A stretch of DNA of 54,043 nt from Porphyromonadaceae bacterium UBA7203 (GTDB taxonomy: Bacteria > Bacteroidota > Bacteroidia > Bacteroidales > Muribaculaceae): positions 33,148 through 87,190 of the forward strand of contig DKUN01000021.1 in NCBI GenBank assembly GCA_002490725.1, read 5' to 3'. Of this stretch, positions 8,765-18,198 are shown piece after piece. The notes beneath the pieces are model-generated. The model had not been told where the DNA came from. It saw nothing but the letters and a program-made list of their open reading frames with translations, and ran no database searches. Position 1 is the stretch's first letter. Each line of letters starts with the position of its first letter. Position numbers and translations under genes: made by a program.

Positions 8765-9814
8765 TCAGAGAATCAGCAGCGAGTCTCCATAGGTGCCGAA
8801 GCGATATTTCTCGGCGATTGCGGTTTCATAGGCCTTCATTATGTTTTCATATTCGCCGAAGGCAGCCTCCATCATGATCATGGTTGACAGAGGCAGGTGG
8901 AAGTTGGTGACAAGTGCTGTAGGAACGCCGAAATCATAGGGCGGTGCAATGAACTTGTTGTTCCAGCCGGCATAGCTCTTGAGGTGCCCGCCCATTGATT
9001 CGCCGGCTACCATGCCGCGAAGCACCGAGGTGCCTACGGCCAGCACGTGGCGGTCGGCATCCTTGGCTTTGTTGACCAGGTCGACCAGATCGTCGCTGAC
9101 AATCACCTCCTCGGAATCGATGCGATGCTTCGAAAGGTCTTCGACGTCGATTTCGCGGAAGGTTCCAAGACCGGAGTGTACGGTCATGAATCCGAGGTCG
9201 ATGCCTTTGATTTCCAGACGCTTCATGAGTAGGCGGCTGAAGTGGAGTCCCGCTCCGGGAGCCACTACGGCACCTTCATTGCGGGCGTAGACGGTCTGAA
9301 ACATTTCGTCGTCGACCTCTTCGGGGGCGCGGGTAATGTGTTCGGGCAGGGGGGTGGAGCCGAGCGAGTAGAGCGTCTTTTTAAATTCGTCGTGAGTGCC
9401 GTCGAAGAGGAAGCGCAGTGTGCGTCCGCGGCTTGTGGTGTTGTCGATAACTTCGGCCACGAGGCTCTCGTCTTCACCGAAGTAGAGCTTATTGCCGATG
9501 CGGATTTTGCGGGCCGGCTCGACCAGAACGTCCCAGAGCTTATGTTCGGCGTTGAGTTCGCGCAGCAGGAAAACCTCGATTTTGGCGTTGGTGCGCTCCT
9601 TGTTGCCGTAGAGTTTGGCGGGGAAGACTTTAGTGTCGTTGAACACCATGACGTCGCCGTCGTCGAAGTAGTCTATGATATCTTTGAAAATGCGATGTTC
9701 GATTTTGCCGGTCTTGCGGTCAAGAACCATCAGGCGGGCTTCGTCGCGTTCGGGCAGAGGGTATTGCGCGATGAGTTCCTGGGGCAGGTCGAAGTAAAAT
9801 TGACTCAGTTTCAT
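8765..9814 (-). CDS. queA: S-adenosylmethionine:tRNA ribosyltransferase-isomerase
   Basis: QueA transfers and isomerises the ribosyl group of SAM onto 7-aminomethyl-7-deazaguanine in tRNA, the penultimate step of queuosine synthesis. The 349 residues contain the family motifs YPLPERDEARLM, VMVFNDTKVFPAKL, a TPLPEHITR segment, VAPGAGLHFS, and a C-terminal FHLPLSTMIMMEAAFG. Its ATG overlaps the truB stop by 4 nt, pairing two tRNA-modification enzymes. Confidence 0.95.
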   Translation of the reverse strand: MKLSQFYFDLPQELIAQYPLPERDEARLMVLDRKTGKIEHRIFKDIIDYFDDGDVMVFNDTKVFPAKLYGNKERTNAKIEVFLLRELNAEHKLWDVLVEPARKIRIGNKLYFGEDESLVAEVIDNTTSRGRTLRFLFDGTHDEFKKTLYSLGSTPLPEHITRAPEEVDDEMFQTVYARNEGAVVAPGAGLHFSRLLMKRLEIKGIDLGFMTVHSGLGTFREIDVEDLSKHRIDSEEVIVSDDLVDLVNKAKDADRHVLAVGTSVLRGMVAGESMGGHLKSYAGWNNKFIAPPYDFGVPTALVTNFHLPLSTMIMMEAAFGEYENIMKAYETAIAEKYRFGTYGDSLLIL

Positions 9815-10545
9815 TTCTTTGGGTTGTTATTCTGATGTTCGTCGGGAATTTCTATTTCAATCTCTTTTAGCAGTTCAATCAACGGCATTACGTCGGCACA
9901 GTCGTAGATGGAAGTGTTGCCGACGCGGGTGCGCCTGAGTGCGGTAAGGTGGGCGCCGCAGCCCAGTTCAACGCCAATGTCGCGTGCCAGCGAGCGGATA
10001 TACGTGCCCTTGCTGCAGGCAATGCGGAGTCTGGCCTCGCAGGTCGAGGGATCGTAGGCCAGCAGGCAGAGTTGGCTGATTACGATGGGTTTGGCTTTCA
10101 GTTCGGGGGCTTCGCCGCGGCGGGCCATCTTGTAGGCGCGCTTGCCGTCGACCTTGACGGCCGAGAATACGGGCGGCACCTGCATTATCGGCCCGCGGAA
10201 GCGGTTGAGCGCGGCTTCGATGTCGGCAGCTGTGATGTGGTCGGCGGGCATTGTGCTGTCGATTGCCGTCTCGAGGTCGAAGCTGGGCGTGGTGGCTCCC
10301 AGGCGAATTGTGGCCACGTATTCTTTCTCGCCCGCCTGTAGGGAGTCGATTAGCTTGGTGGCGCGGCCGGTGCAGATGAGCATCACGCCGGTGGCCAGAG
10401 GATCGAGCGTGCCGGCGTGGCCGACTTTGAAGCGCTTGACGCCGTGGCGGCGGGTCAGCACACCGCGAATGCGCTTGACCACGTCGAACGATGTCCAGTG
10501 CAGAGGCTTGTCGACCTTCAGTATTTGTCCGGAGATGAAATCCAT
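9811..10545 (-). CDS. truB: tRNA pseudouridine(55) synthase TruB
   Basis: Makes pseudouridine 55 in the T-loop of tRNAs. From the ATG at 10545 the protein has 244 residues and begins MDFISGQILKVDKPLHWTS, the usual TruB N-terminus. The catalytic aspartate lies in VGHAGTLDPLATGVML. Later conserved parts are VPPVFSAVKVDGKRAYKMAR and CSKGTYIRSLARDIG. An upstream in-frame start (10632) would add 29 residues encoded inside uppP and is rejected. The chosen start overlaps the uppP stop by one base (TAATG). The C-terminal PUA region is short or absent. Confidence 0.93.
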   Translation of the reverse strand: MDFISGQILKVDKPLHWTSFDVVKRIRGVLTRRHGVKRFKVGHAGTLDPLATGVMLICTGRATKLIDSLQAGEKEYVATIRLGATTPSFDLETAIDSTMPADHITAADIEAALNRFRGPIMQVPPVFSAVKVDGKRAYKMARRGEAPELKAKPIVISQLCLLAYDPSTCEARLRIACSKGTYIRSLARDIGVELGCGAHLTALRRTRVGNTSIYDCADVMPLIELLKEIEIEIPDEHQNNNPKK

Positions 10546-11384
10546 TACCAGAAAATGCAGATTAGACCGACTGCGGCACAGTAGACCGCAAACCATACGA
10601 GTTTGCCCTTGCGCACAATGCTGAGCATCCATTTGCAGGCGGCGCAGCCTACCAGAAACGAGGCAAGGAAGCCTACAGCCATGGCTACGGGGCTGATTGA
10701 TGCTGTGGTTGCCGAGGCTGCAACGACGGCGTCGGGGAATATGAGGTCTTTAAGGTCGAGCAGACCCTTGCCGAGAATCGGTATGATGACCATGAGGAAC
10801 GAGAAGCGGGCCACTTTTTCGCGGTTGTCGCCGAGCAGGATGCCGGTAGCGATGGTAGTGCCCGAGCGCGAAAGGCCCGGCAGCACGGCAATGGCCTGGC
10901 CGCAGCCGATAATGAAGGCGTCGGCCCAGCTGATGTCGCGTCCCTGGGGGGCGGTCGGGTCGGCAATGGCTTGGCGCGTGCGCGTGAAGTAGGCGAAGCA
11001 GAGCAGCGCGGCAGTGACAAGCAGGCAGATGCCCACAACTGTCAGGTTGCCTTCAAAGAAGCCCTCGATTTGCTTTTCGAACAGCACGCCTACAATGCCG
11101 ACCGGAATGCACGACACGAGAATCTTGCAGACGTAGTAGAAGTTGCTGTCGCGCTTGAATGTGATGAACGATTTGAACAGGGGCCAGAATTCGCTCCAGA
11201 GCACTACGATGGTGCTCAGAACCGTGGCCACATGGAGCATCAGGTCGAATTCGAGGGCCATGTTGCCGTCGAGGTCGCGGCCGAGAATCTGTCGGAAAAT
11301 TTCGAGATGGCCGCTCGAGCTCACGGGCAGGTATTCGGTGAGCCCCTGTATGATGCCGAGAATTAGGGTGTCGATCCAATCCAT
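10545..11384 (-). CDS. uppP: Undecaprenyl-diphosphatase UppP/BacA
   Basis: An integral membrane phosphatase that regenerates undecaprenyl phosphate, the lipid carrier for peptidoglycan and surface polysaccharides. It has 279 residues and multiple membrane helices. The two catalytic signatures are intact: GLTEYLPVSSSGHLEI near residues 14-29, and LPGLSRSGTTIATG. It follows the DUF3098 gene by 33 nt and overlaps truB by one base. Confidence 0.95.
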   Translation of the reverse strand: MDWIDTLILGIIQGLTEYLPVSSSGHLEIFRQILGRDLDGNMALEFDLMLHVATVLSTIVVLWSEFWPLFKSFITFKRDSNFYYVCKILVSCIPVGIVGVLFEKQIEGFFEGNLTVVGICLLVTAALLCFAYFTRTRQAIADPTAPQGRDISWADAFIIGCGQAIAVLPGLSRSGTTIATGILLGDNREKVARFSFLMVIIPILGKGLLDLKDLIFPDAVVAASATTASISPVAMAVGFLASFLVGCAACKWMLSIVRKGKLVWFAVYCAAVGLICIFW

Positions 11385-11417
11385 TTTTTAGTGAAAGTGA
11401 CTGTCGGTGTGATATCG

Positions 11418-11684
11418 TTATTTTGTGCGGGGACGGAAAATGATGGCAAACGCCATGAAAACGAAGCCGAGAAAGGCGAGTCCGGGGCCGATGACTATGC
11501 GTCGGGTCGAGAAGATGTCGGGCTCGAAGCCTGCTTCGGTAGTGCTCGGGCCGAGCATCAGCAGGAAGCCGATCACGATTGCCGCGCCGGCAATAGCCAT
11601 GAGTTTGAAGTTGGTTTTGCCCAGGGGAAAGTCAGCGTGGTTTTCGGTCGGGAGCTGAGATTGTTTGTTATTTTTTGTTGCCAT
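11418..11684 (-). CDS. DUF3098-family small membrane protein
   Basis: An 88-residue protein with a short polar N-terminus and two predicted membrane helices (about residues 27-44 and 66-83), joined by a charged loop with STRRIVIGPG. The placement directly between ftsX and uppP is characteristic of DUF3098 in Bacteroidota. Function is unknown; context suggests a role near the divisome or cell-wall lipid cycle, which is inference. The preceding 99-nt gap after ftsX shows no promoter-like box. Confidence 0.82.
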   Translation of the reverse strand: MATKNNKQSQLPTENHADFPLGKTNFKLMAIAGAAIVIGFLLMLGPSTTEAGFEPDIFSTRRIVIGPGLAFLGFVFMAFAIIFRPRTK

Positions 11685-11783
11685 TTTTGTTGAAGCGTTG
11701 TTGAGACGGGAGGTCGGTTAGCTGTTGGGGAGGGTTGGAGAGCGGAGATGATGAGCGCTAAGGCGCGGAATCGGAGGGCGGGG

Positions 11784-12647
11784 TCAGAATAGCTCGTCGT
11801 AGCTGAGCCTGAGGTAGCGCTGCGTGGCCCAAGCGGCGGCGGCGAGGCTGAGCAGGGGGCCGGTCAGCAGCATGCCGCAGCATACCCACACCAGTGTTGC
11901 CGGTCCGGCCACAGAGCGGAGCGAGAGGTCGAGGCTCCAGACGTAGAAGTATATTCCCGTGAGGACTCCCGAGGCTACGATGCCGGCAATAGCGCCCTGG
12001 AGCATGTTGCTCAGCAGGAACGGGCGGCGGATGTATGCGCGCGAGGCTCCGACGAGTTTCATGGTGTGGATGGTGAAGCGGCGTGAGAAGATGGTGAGCC
12101 GCACGGTGTTGTTGATCAACACGAATGAAATGGGCAGGAGCACGGCCAGAGCCAGAGCGAGCACTATCATCAGAGTGTTGAGGTTGCGGTTCACGCGGTC
12201 AACCACGTCGGAGTGGCCGTTGACCTGCTCCACTCCTTCGAGCGCGGCCAGCGGCTGCATTATGTGCTCGAGGCTGTCGGCGTCGGCATAGACGGCCTTG
12301 ACGTTGATTTCAAATTCGGGGAGGAAGGGGTTAACGTCGAGCAGTTCGGTTAGGTTTTCGCCCATTTCGCTCTGCCAGGTGGCGTTGGCCTCCTCGGGCG
12401 AGAAGTAGCGGAACGAGGCTACGTAGGGCGCCTGGCTGAACAGTTGCTTGAAGCGGTTGATGTCGTCGAGGGTCGACTGCTCGCTGAGCACTACGTCAAA
12501 TCCCATGTGTTCTTTGATTTCCGTGGTGATTTGGTGCGCCGCCAGAGCGAGCGTGGCGACCATACCCAGCAGCAGAAGCACCAGGGCCACAGAAACTGTC
12601 GCCGTAAGCTGTACGCTCAGCGACGAAAATCCTTTTCGCGAATTCAT
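11784..12647 (-). CDS. ftsX: Cell division protein FtsX
   Basis: The permease-like partner of FtsE, which couples division to septal peptidoglycan hydrolysis. Architecture: a cytoplasmic N-terminus, a first membrane helix (about residues 17-38), a periplasmic domain of about 120 residues, then three more helices with NNTVRLTIFSRRFTIHTMKL before helix 3. I use the ATG at 12647 (MNSRKGFSS), giving 287 residues. A TTG four codons upstream is inside the promoter and cannot be on the mRNA. No ftsE is adjacent. It is first in the run ftsX-DUF3098-uppP-truB-queA. Confidence 0.92.
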   Translation of the reverse strand: MNSRKGFSSLSVQLTATVSVALVLLLLGMVATLALAAHQITTEIKEHMGFDVVLSEQSTLDDINRFKQLFSQAPYVASFRYFSPEEANATWQSEMGENLTELLDVNPFLPEFEINVKAVYADADSLEHIMQPLAALEGVEQVNGHSDVVDRVNRNLNTLMIVLALALAVLLPISFVLINNTVRLTIFSRRFTIHTMKLVGASRAYIRRPFLLSNMLQGAIAGIVASGVLTGIYFYVWSLDLSLRSVAGPATLVWVCCGMLLTGPLLSLAAAAWATQRYLRLSYDELF

Positions 12648-12656
12648 ATACGTGTA

Positions 12657-12688
12657 CAAAGTTACGAAATTTCACCCCCCTTTGTCAA
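12657..12688 (-). promoter_or_regulatory. Promoter of the ftsX operon
   Basis: On the minus strand: TTG (12688-12686, in TTGAC), 21 nt, then TAACTTTG (12664-12657). This is a strong Bacteroidota-type promoter. Initiation about 5-7 nt downstream of the -7 box would fall near 12650-12652, only a few bases before the ftsX ATG at 12647, so the transcript should be almost leaderless. It is the only convincing promoter seen for the run down to position 88. Confidence 0.75.
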
Positions 12689-12779
12689 GCATTTCACTCA
12701 AAATAATTGCTAAATCTACGGTTGGTTTGTATAAATAATTGAAAATCAGCCTTTACGTAGACAGATGGCTGCCTGACGT

Positions 12780-12808
12780 AAAAAAGCCGCCGGCATTGAG
12801 CCGGCGGC
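12780..12808 (-). terminator. Rho-independent terminator of the nuo-atp cluster
   Basis: A perfect 9-bp GC-only stem (12786-12794 with 12800-12808, GCCGCCGGC pairing with GCCGGCGGC) has a 5-nt loop. On the minus strand it is followed at once by six T residues (12785-12780). It lies 48 nt after the nuoN stop codon. It is the only textbook terminator I found in the whole nuoA-nuoN region. Confidence 0.88.
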
Positions 12809-12856
12809 AGCTTGGTTTATGAGGGGGGTGTTGAAACGTCGATGTAGCTACTTGAA

Positions 12857-14329
12857 TCAGACGATGGCATTGAGCAGGCCGCTGTTCTGACAGAGCGTGA
12901 GGATGGAGTTGTAGAAGTAGCTTACCAGACCGAGGGCGATGACGCCGGCGGTGCAGATCCACATGCCAATACGGTCGGCGCAAGAGCTGCGGAAGGTTTC
13001 GATAATGGGATCTTCGGTTGAGAGGAACATCGACTTGACAACCATCAGATAGTAGTAGAGCGAAATGATGGTGTTGATAAGGGCGATGAGCACCAGGACA
13101 TAGAGCGCAACCGAGGTTGTGCCGCTCAGGGCGCCGGTGAAGATGAAGAACTTGCTGAAGAAGCCTGCGAACGGGGGAATGCCGGCGAGCGAGAACATTG
13201 CAAGCATCATGACGAAGGCCAAGTGGGGGTTGGACTTGTAGAGGTTGCGGTAGTCGCTCATGTCGAGTTTGCCGGTTTTGTTTTCAATGGCCTGGATTAC
13301 GCCGAAGGCGGCGAGGTTCGAGAAGATGTAGACCAGAATGTAGAACATCAGCGAAGCCATGCCCATGGCGTTGTTGCCGATGATGCCGAGCATGATGTAA
13401 CCGGCCTGTGAAATCGACGAGAAGGCGAGGAAGCGCTTCATGTTGTTCTGTCGCAGGGCAAAGAGGTTGCCGACGGTGATTGTAAGGATAATCAGGCCGT
13501 AGAGCATCCACTCCCACACGGCTGAGTAGACCGAGCCGAAGCAGTGGGCCAGGATTACCATGAAGGCAAATGCGGCCGAGCCTTTGGAGATGACGCTGAG
13601 GTAGGAGGTCACCGCGGTGGGAGCGCCCTGGTAAACGTCGGCCGTCCAGAGGTGGAAGGGCACGAGCGAGAGTTTGAAGCCTACGCCGGCAATGACGAAT
13701 GCCAGTGCGACAATCAGCAGGGGCTGCGCGTCGAGGCATCCCACGGAGGAGGCGATGGTGTCGAAGTAGAGCGAGCCGGTGAGCAGATAGACATAGCTGA
13801 GGCCCATCATGAAGATTGCGCTCGAGAAGACGGCGGTCAGCATGTATTTGACGGCGGCTTCGTGGCTTTCGTATTTGTGCTTGTCGAAGGCCACCATTGC
13901 GGCAAGGGGAAGCGATGCGCATTCGAGGCCGATGACGAACAGCAGGAAGTGGCGGGCCGAAATCATCAGGTACATGCCGAAGAGCGTTACGAGCAGGAGC
14001 TCGTAGAATTCGCCGCGGCGGGTGCTCTGGGTTTCGGAGTTATTCCATGAGGCAGACTGAATCAGAACGATGAGCACGCCTACGTTGAGAATGTTCTTGA
14101 TGGTGGCGATGACGGGCGAGGTCACATACATGCCGGCGAATGCCGACTCGGTGTGGCCGCACATCAGGCCGAAACCGGCCAGGGTGAAAGCGGCGAACAG
14201 GATGGTTGTAATCCCCGAGAGGCCGGTGAGCACCTTCTTGGGCATGAAAGTGTCGTAGAGGAATACTATCAGGAAGATGGCCAGCAGGGCAATCTCCTGT
14301 TTCATTGCTAAAAACTGTGAGTAATCCAT
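12857..14329 (-). CDS. nuoN: NADH-quinone oxidoreductase subunit N
   Basis: One of three antiporter-like proton-channel subunits of complex I. The 490 residues give about 14 membrane helices, with the family lysine region (HxxxK-type segments such as SHEAAVKYML) and the broken-helix part FHLWTADVYQGAPTAVTS. It is the last gene of the cluster, 30 nt after nuoM, and is followed by the terminator at 12780-12808. Confidence 0.93.
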   Translation of the reverse strand: MDYSQFLAMKQEIALLAIFLIVFLYDTFMPKKVLTGLSGITTILFAAFTLAGFGLMCGHTESAFAGMYVTSPVIATIKNILNVGVLIVLIQSASWNNSETQSTRRGEFYELLLVTLFGMYLMISARHFLLFVIGLECASLPLAAMVAFDKHKYESHEAAVKYMLTAVFSSAIFMMGLSYVYLLTGSLYFDTIASSVGCLDAQPLLIVALAFVIAGVGFKLSLVPFHLWTADVYQGAPTAVTSYLSVISKGSAAFAFMVILAHCFGSVYSAVWEWMLYGLIILTITVGNLFALRQNNMKRFLAFSSISQAGYIMLGIIGNNAMGMASLMFYILVYIFSNLAAFGVIQAIENKTGKLDMSDYRNLYKSNPHLAFVMMLAMFSLAGIPPFAGFFSKFFIFTGALSGTTSVALYVLVLIALINTIISLYYYLMVVKSMFLSTEDPIIETFRSSCADRIGMWICTAGVIALGLVSYFYNSILTLCQNSGLLNAIV

Positions 14330-14359
14330 TGGTTTATGCGGTAAATGTCAGAGGGGAAA

Positions 14360-15853
14360 TTACATGCCGATGACTTTGAAGATGTCGGCCGAGAACGTAG
14401 TGCGGATGAGTGACTCGAAGAAGTTGGGGAAGCAGCCGATTGCGGCCACGCAGATGATGAGCGTGACGGTCGAGGTGCGTTCCCACCATGTTGCGTCGGT
14501 GAGCTCGAGGTGGTGTTCGTTCTGCACGGGGCCGAGCAGCAGCTTGCCGACAACGCGGAGAATGTAGACTGCGGTAATCACAATCGAGCAGCAGGCAATG
14601 ATGGTGAAGACGCGGTTGAGCAGGGCCGTTTCCTGGAACGAGCCGACGAAGATGGTCATTTCGGCTACGAAGCCCGACAGGCCGGGAAGGCCGAGCGATG
14701 CCATACCAGCAATGACGTAGCAGACGGCCAGGAAGGGCATGATTTTCATCAGGCCGCCCATTTCGCGGATGTCGCGGGTGTGGGTTCGGCCGTAAATCAT
14801 GCCGATCAGGGCGAAGAACAGGGCGGTCATCAAGCCGTGGGAGAGCATCTGCATGATGGCGCCGGTCATTGCGGTGGTGTTGAGCATGAGAATTGCGAAG
14901 AGCACCAGGCCGCAGTGGCTCACCGAAGAGTATGCGTTGATATATTTGAGGTCGGTCTGTACGCATGCCGAGAAGGCGCCGTAGACCACCGAGATGCCGG
15001 TGAGGATGAGGAAAATCCAGGCGAGTTCGTTGGCGGCGAAGGGCATCAGGTAGATGGCCACACGGAAGCATCCGTAGCCGCCGAGCTTCATGAGCACGCC
15101 TGCGTGGAGCATCGACACGGCGGTGGGGGCGCAGGCATGACCGTCGGGGCTCCATGTGTGGAAGGGGAACATGGCGCCGAGCACGCCGAAGCCTACGAAG
15201 GCCATCGGGAAGAGGAAGTATTGCCAGCTGTGGGGAATCGAGTCGGCCTGGGCGATGTCAAGGATGTTCCAGGAGTCGAGGCCGGCGTTGTAGTAGATAC
15301 CGATGAGCGAGAGCATCAGGAAGGCGGAGCCGCCCATGAGCATGAGGGTGAGCTTCATGGCGCTGTACTCTTTGCGTCCGGTGCCCCAGATGCCGATGAG
15401 CAGATACATGGGGATGAGGGCGACTTCATAGAACATGAACATCGTGAAGAGGTCAATCGAGATGAAGAAGCCGAACACGCCTATGCTGAGCAGGATGAGC
15501 CAGAGGAAGAATTCTTTGGGCAGGGGATTGATTTTCCATGATGCGAACGAGCCGGTGAGCAGAATGATGCTTGACAGCAGAATCATGGCAATCGAGATGC
15601 CGTCGACGCCGACGCTGAGTTTGATGTTGAGCGCCGAGAACCAGGTCCAGTCGCCGCGGTAGAGCATGGCGCCCTCGGCGCCGGCGGCGCGCAGGCCGAG
15701 GTAGTCGACCAGCAGCCAGATGCTGAGACCGAGCAGGCAGAGCGAGCCGGTCACGGCAACCGTGCGGATGTGCGCCATGGAGCGCGAGAGGTAGAGTCCC
15801 AGCAACATGATGACCGGGATTACCACGAAGTATATCAGAGGATTGGAAAACAT
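14360..15853 (-). CDS. nuoM: NADH-quinone oxidoreductase subunit M
   Basis: The middle antiporter-like subunit of the membrane arm, 497 residues and about 14 membrane helices. The essential glutamate of the family is in MFMFYEVALIPMYLLIG. The discontinuous helix is in FPFHTWSPDGHACAPTAVSM and is followed by HAGVLMKLGGYG, whose lysine is the channel residue. It begins 36 nt after the nuoL stop. Confidence 0.94.
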   Translation of the reverse strand: MFSNPLIYFVVIPVIMLLGLYLSRSMAHIRTVAVTGSLCLLGLSIWLLVDYLGLRAAGAEGAMLYRGDWTWFSALNIKLSVGVDGISIAMILLSSIILLTGSFASWKINPLPKEFFLWLILLSIGVFGFFISIDLFTMFMFYEVALIPMYLLIGIWGTGRKEYSAMKLTLMLMGGSAFLMLSLIGIYYNAGLDSWNILDIAQADSIPHSWQYFLFPMAFVGFGVLGAMFPFHTWSPDGHACAPTAVSMLHAGVLMKLGGYGCFRVAIYLMPFAANELAWIFLILTGISVVYGAFSACVQTDLKYINAYSSVSHCGLVLFAILMLNTTAMTGAIMQMLSHGLMTALFFALIGMIYGRTHTRDIREMGGLMKIMPFLAVCYVIAGMASLGLPGLSGFVAEMTIFVGSFQETALLNRVFTIIACCSIVITAVYILRVVGKLLLGPVQNEHHLELTDATWWERTSTVTLIICVAAIGCFPNFFESLIRTTFSADIFKVIGM

Positions 15854-15889
15854 AGCTGATTGGTTTGTTGCTTTTTCTGATTGTACGGA

Positions 15890-17860
15890 TTAGAGGAGCA
15901 CGCAGGCTGTGGTGATAGCGCCGAGCAGCAGTGCGCCGAACAGGTAGATGTAGACGTAGGCCTGAACGGAGCCGCTCTGGAGCGGGCGAATGGTGATTGA
16001 CAGGCGCTGTGCGAGCCATGCCAGGCCGTTCATGGAGCCGTCGATGATGTGACGGTCAAACCAGGCGATGGGGCGGCAGATGCCGTTGAAGATAATCTTG
16101 TGGGTAATGAAGAGATAGATTTCATCCCAATAGAAGCGGTTGTGGGCGGCTGTCCAGAGTCCGCAGGATGCTTTGGCGAACTTTTCGGGCAGGCTGTTCT
16201 TTTTGCGATACATCACGGTAGCGAGCGCGATGGCGGCCACGGCAATGATAATCGAGGGCAGTGCGACGCCCATCCAGTCGATGTGGATGTGGTAGGGCAC
16301 GCCGTTCCAGCTGACGAGTGTGCCGAAAGGAATGAAGCCTGCAACGCAGCTCACGGCGGCCAGGAATACCAGGGGCAGTGACATTACCCAGGGGCCGTCG
16401 TGGGGTTTGTGGTGGCCGTAGTCGGGTTCGTCCCACCAGAAAATCAGATAGTAGAGGCGGAACATATAGAAGGCGGTCAGGCCGGCAACCATGCTCATCC
16501 ATGCGCCCCAGATCCAGCTCTGCTGGTAGCAGGCCGACAGAATTTCGTCTTTCGAGAAGAAGCCTGAGAAGGGGGGGATGCCGGCGATGGCCAGACAGCC
16601 GATCAGGAAGGTGATGTGGGTGATGGGCATGTATTTGCGGAGGCCGCCCATTGCGGTGTAGTCATTGGAGTGTACGGCATGAATCAGGGCGCCGGCACCG
16701 AGGAAGAGCAGGGCCTTGAACATGGCGTGGGTGAAGAGGTGGAACATCGAAGCCATGTAGCCGAGGCTTTCGTGGAATTCGGGACGGGCAACGCCGAGCG
16801 ACACCATCATGAAGGCAATCTGCGAAATGGTCGAGAATGCGAGCACGCGCTTGATGTCAATCTGGGTGCAGGCAACCACGGCAGCGTAGAAGGCGGTGAT
16901 CGCGCCGACCACGGTGATGAACATCAGGGCGGCTTCTTCCATCAGGTAGAGCGGGAACAGGCGTGCTACGAGATACACGCCGGCAACAACCATTGTTGCT
17001 GCGTGGATGAGGGCCGACACGGGGGTGGGGCCTTCCATTGCGTCGGGGAGCCAGATGTGGAGCGGGAGCATGGCCGATTTACCCATGCCGCCCATGAAGA
17101 TGAGCACCAGGGCCCATGTCAGCAGCGAGCAGCCCATGAATGTGGCGCCCTGGAAGCGGGCCAGGATGCCCATGGGGGTGTTGAGCGCTACGGCATATGA
17201 CGAGCCGTCTTGCACGGAGGTGAAGTCGGTGAAGTCGAAGGTGCCGGTCACGTAGCTCAGAATCAGGATGCCGATAAGGAATCCGAGGTCGGCGAAGCGG
17301 GTTACGATGAAAGCTTTTTTAGAGGCCGAGACGGCGGATGGGCGCGTGTAGTAGAAGCCGATGAGCAGGTAGGACGATGCGCCGACGAGCTCCCAGAAGA
17401 TGTACATCTGGAAGATGTTGGTTGCGACTACCAGGCCGAGCATCGAGAAGCTGAAGAGCTGGAGGAAGGCATAGTAGCGCTGGAAGCCCTTTTCACCTTC
17501 CATGTAGCCGAGCGAGTAGAGGTGGACGCAGAAGCTGATGGTGGTGATCACAACGATGAGGAGAGCTGAAATCGGGTCGAGAAGGAATCCGAGGCGAATG
17601 ATCAGCGAGTCGGTGAACTGGAGCCAGTCTTGGTTGAAGATGATGTGCTGCAGACGGTTGCCTGCTTCGGTAATGAAGGCGGCGTCGTTGCTGAAGAAGT
17701 AGGTTGCTGCGGTGATGTAGGCGAGCACCATGGTTGTGCCCATGCTGAGCACGCCGTACCAGCCGGCGGCTTTATGGCTCATTTTGTGGCCAAGGAGTCC
17801 GAGCACGAGGAATCCCAGAAGAGGGAGACACAAAATCAGAAGGGGAATTATCGGATTCAT
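15890..17860 (-). CDS. nuoL: NADH-quinone oxidoreductase subunit L
   Basis: The distal antiporter-like subunit, 656 residues. It has about 14 core helices, then the C-terminal extension that forms the lateral helix running along the membrane arm. Conserved segments are FWELVGASSYLLIGFYY, LPLHIWLPDAMEGPTPVSAL with HAATMVVAGVY, and FTHAMFKALLFLGAGA. It starts 5 nt after the nuoK stop, so coupling is likely. Confidence 0.95.
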   Translation of the reverse strand: MNPIIPLLILCLPLLGFLVLGLLGHKMSHKAAGWYGVLSMGTTMVLAYITAATYFFSNDAAFITEAGNRLQHIIFNQDWLQFTDSLIIRLGFLLDPISALLIVVITTISFCVHLYSLGYMEGEKGFQRYYAFLQLFSFSMLGLVVATNIFQMYIFWELVGASSYLLIGFYYTRPSAVSASKKAFIVTRFADLGFLIGILILSYVTGTFDFTDFTSVQDGSSYAVALNTPMGILARFQGATFMGCSLLTWALVLIFMGGMGKSAMLPLHIWLPDAMEGPTPVSALIHAATMVVAGVYLVARLFPLYLMEEAALMFITVVGAITAFYAAVVACTQIDIKRVLAFSTISQIAFMMVSLGVARPEFHESLGYMASMFHLFTHAMFKALLFLGAGALIHAVHSNDYTAMGGLRKYMPITHITFLIGCLAIAGIPPFSGFFSKDEILSACYQQSWIWGAWMSMVAGLTAFYMFRLYYLIFWWDEPDYGHHKPHDGPWVMSLPLVFLAAVSCVAGFIPFGTLVSWNGVPYHIHIDWMGVALPSIIIAVAAIALATVMYRKKNSLPEKFAKASCGLWTAAHNRFYWDEIYLFITHKIIFNGICRPIAWFDRHIIDGSMNGLAWLAQRLSITIRPLQSGSVQAYVYIYLFGALLLGAITTACVLL

Positions 17861-17865
17861 GATTT

Positions 17866-18177
17866 TTAGCCTTGGAGTTTGTTAGCGTCACGGACGTCTA
17901 CGTTCTTATTGACGCGATAGAGGTTGATAATGATTGCAATTGCCATTGCGGTTTCAGCGGCGGCGATTGCGATGGCGAAAAGCGAGAAGAACATGCCCTC
18001 CTGTCCGTCGGGATAGATGAACCGGTTGATTACGGTGAAGTTGATGTCGACGGCGTTGAGCATGAGCTCCAGCGAAATGAGCATGGCAATCATGTTTTTG
18101 CGCGTAAGGAATCCGTAGATACCGCAGCAGAACATGACCAGGCTCGGGAGCAGATAGTATAGCACGTTTATTTCCAT
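17866..18177 (-). CDS. nuoK: NADH-quinone oxidoreductase subunit K
   Basis: A 103-residue subunit with three membrane helices. The two conserved buried glutamates lie in ISLELMLNAVDINF and AIAAAETAMAIAI. It relays protons between the quinone module and NuoN. It follows nuoJ by 21 nt. Confidence 0.94.
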   Translation of the reverse strand: MEINVLYYLLPSLVMFCCGIYGFLTRKNMIAMLISLELMLNAVDINFTVINRFIYPDGQEGMFFSLFAIAIAAAETAMAIAIIINLYRVNKNVDVRDANKLQG

Positions 18178-18198
18178 GTTGTTATATCAATAAGAGCG

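Noticed and set aside
12657..12659. A TTG start for FtsX four codons upstream of the ATG.
   Set aside because: This TTG is part of the -7 promoter box, so it would not be on the transcript.
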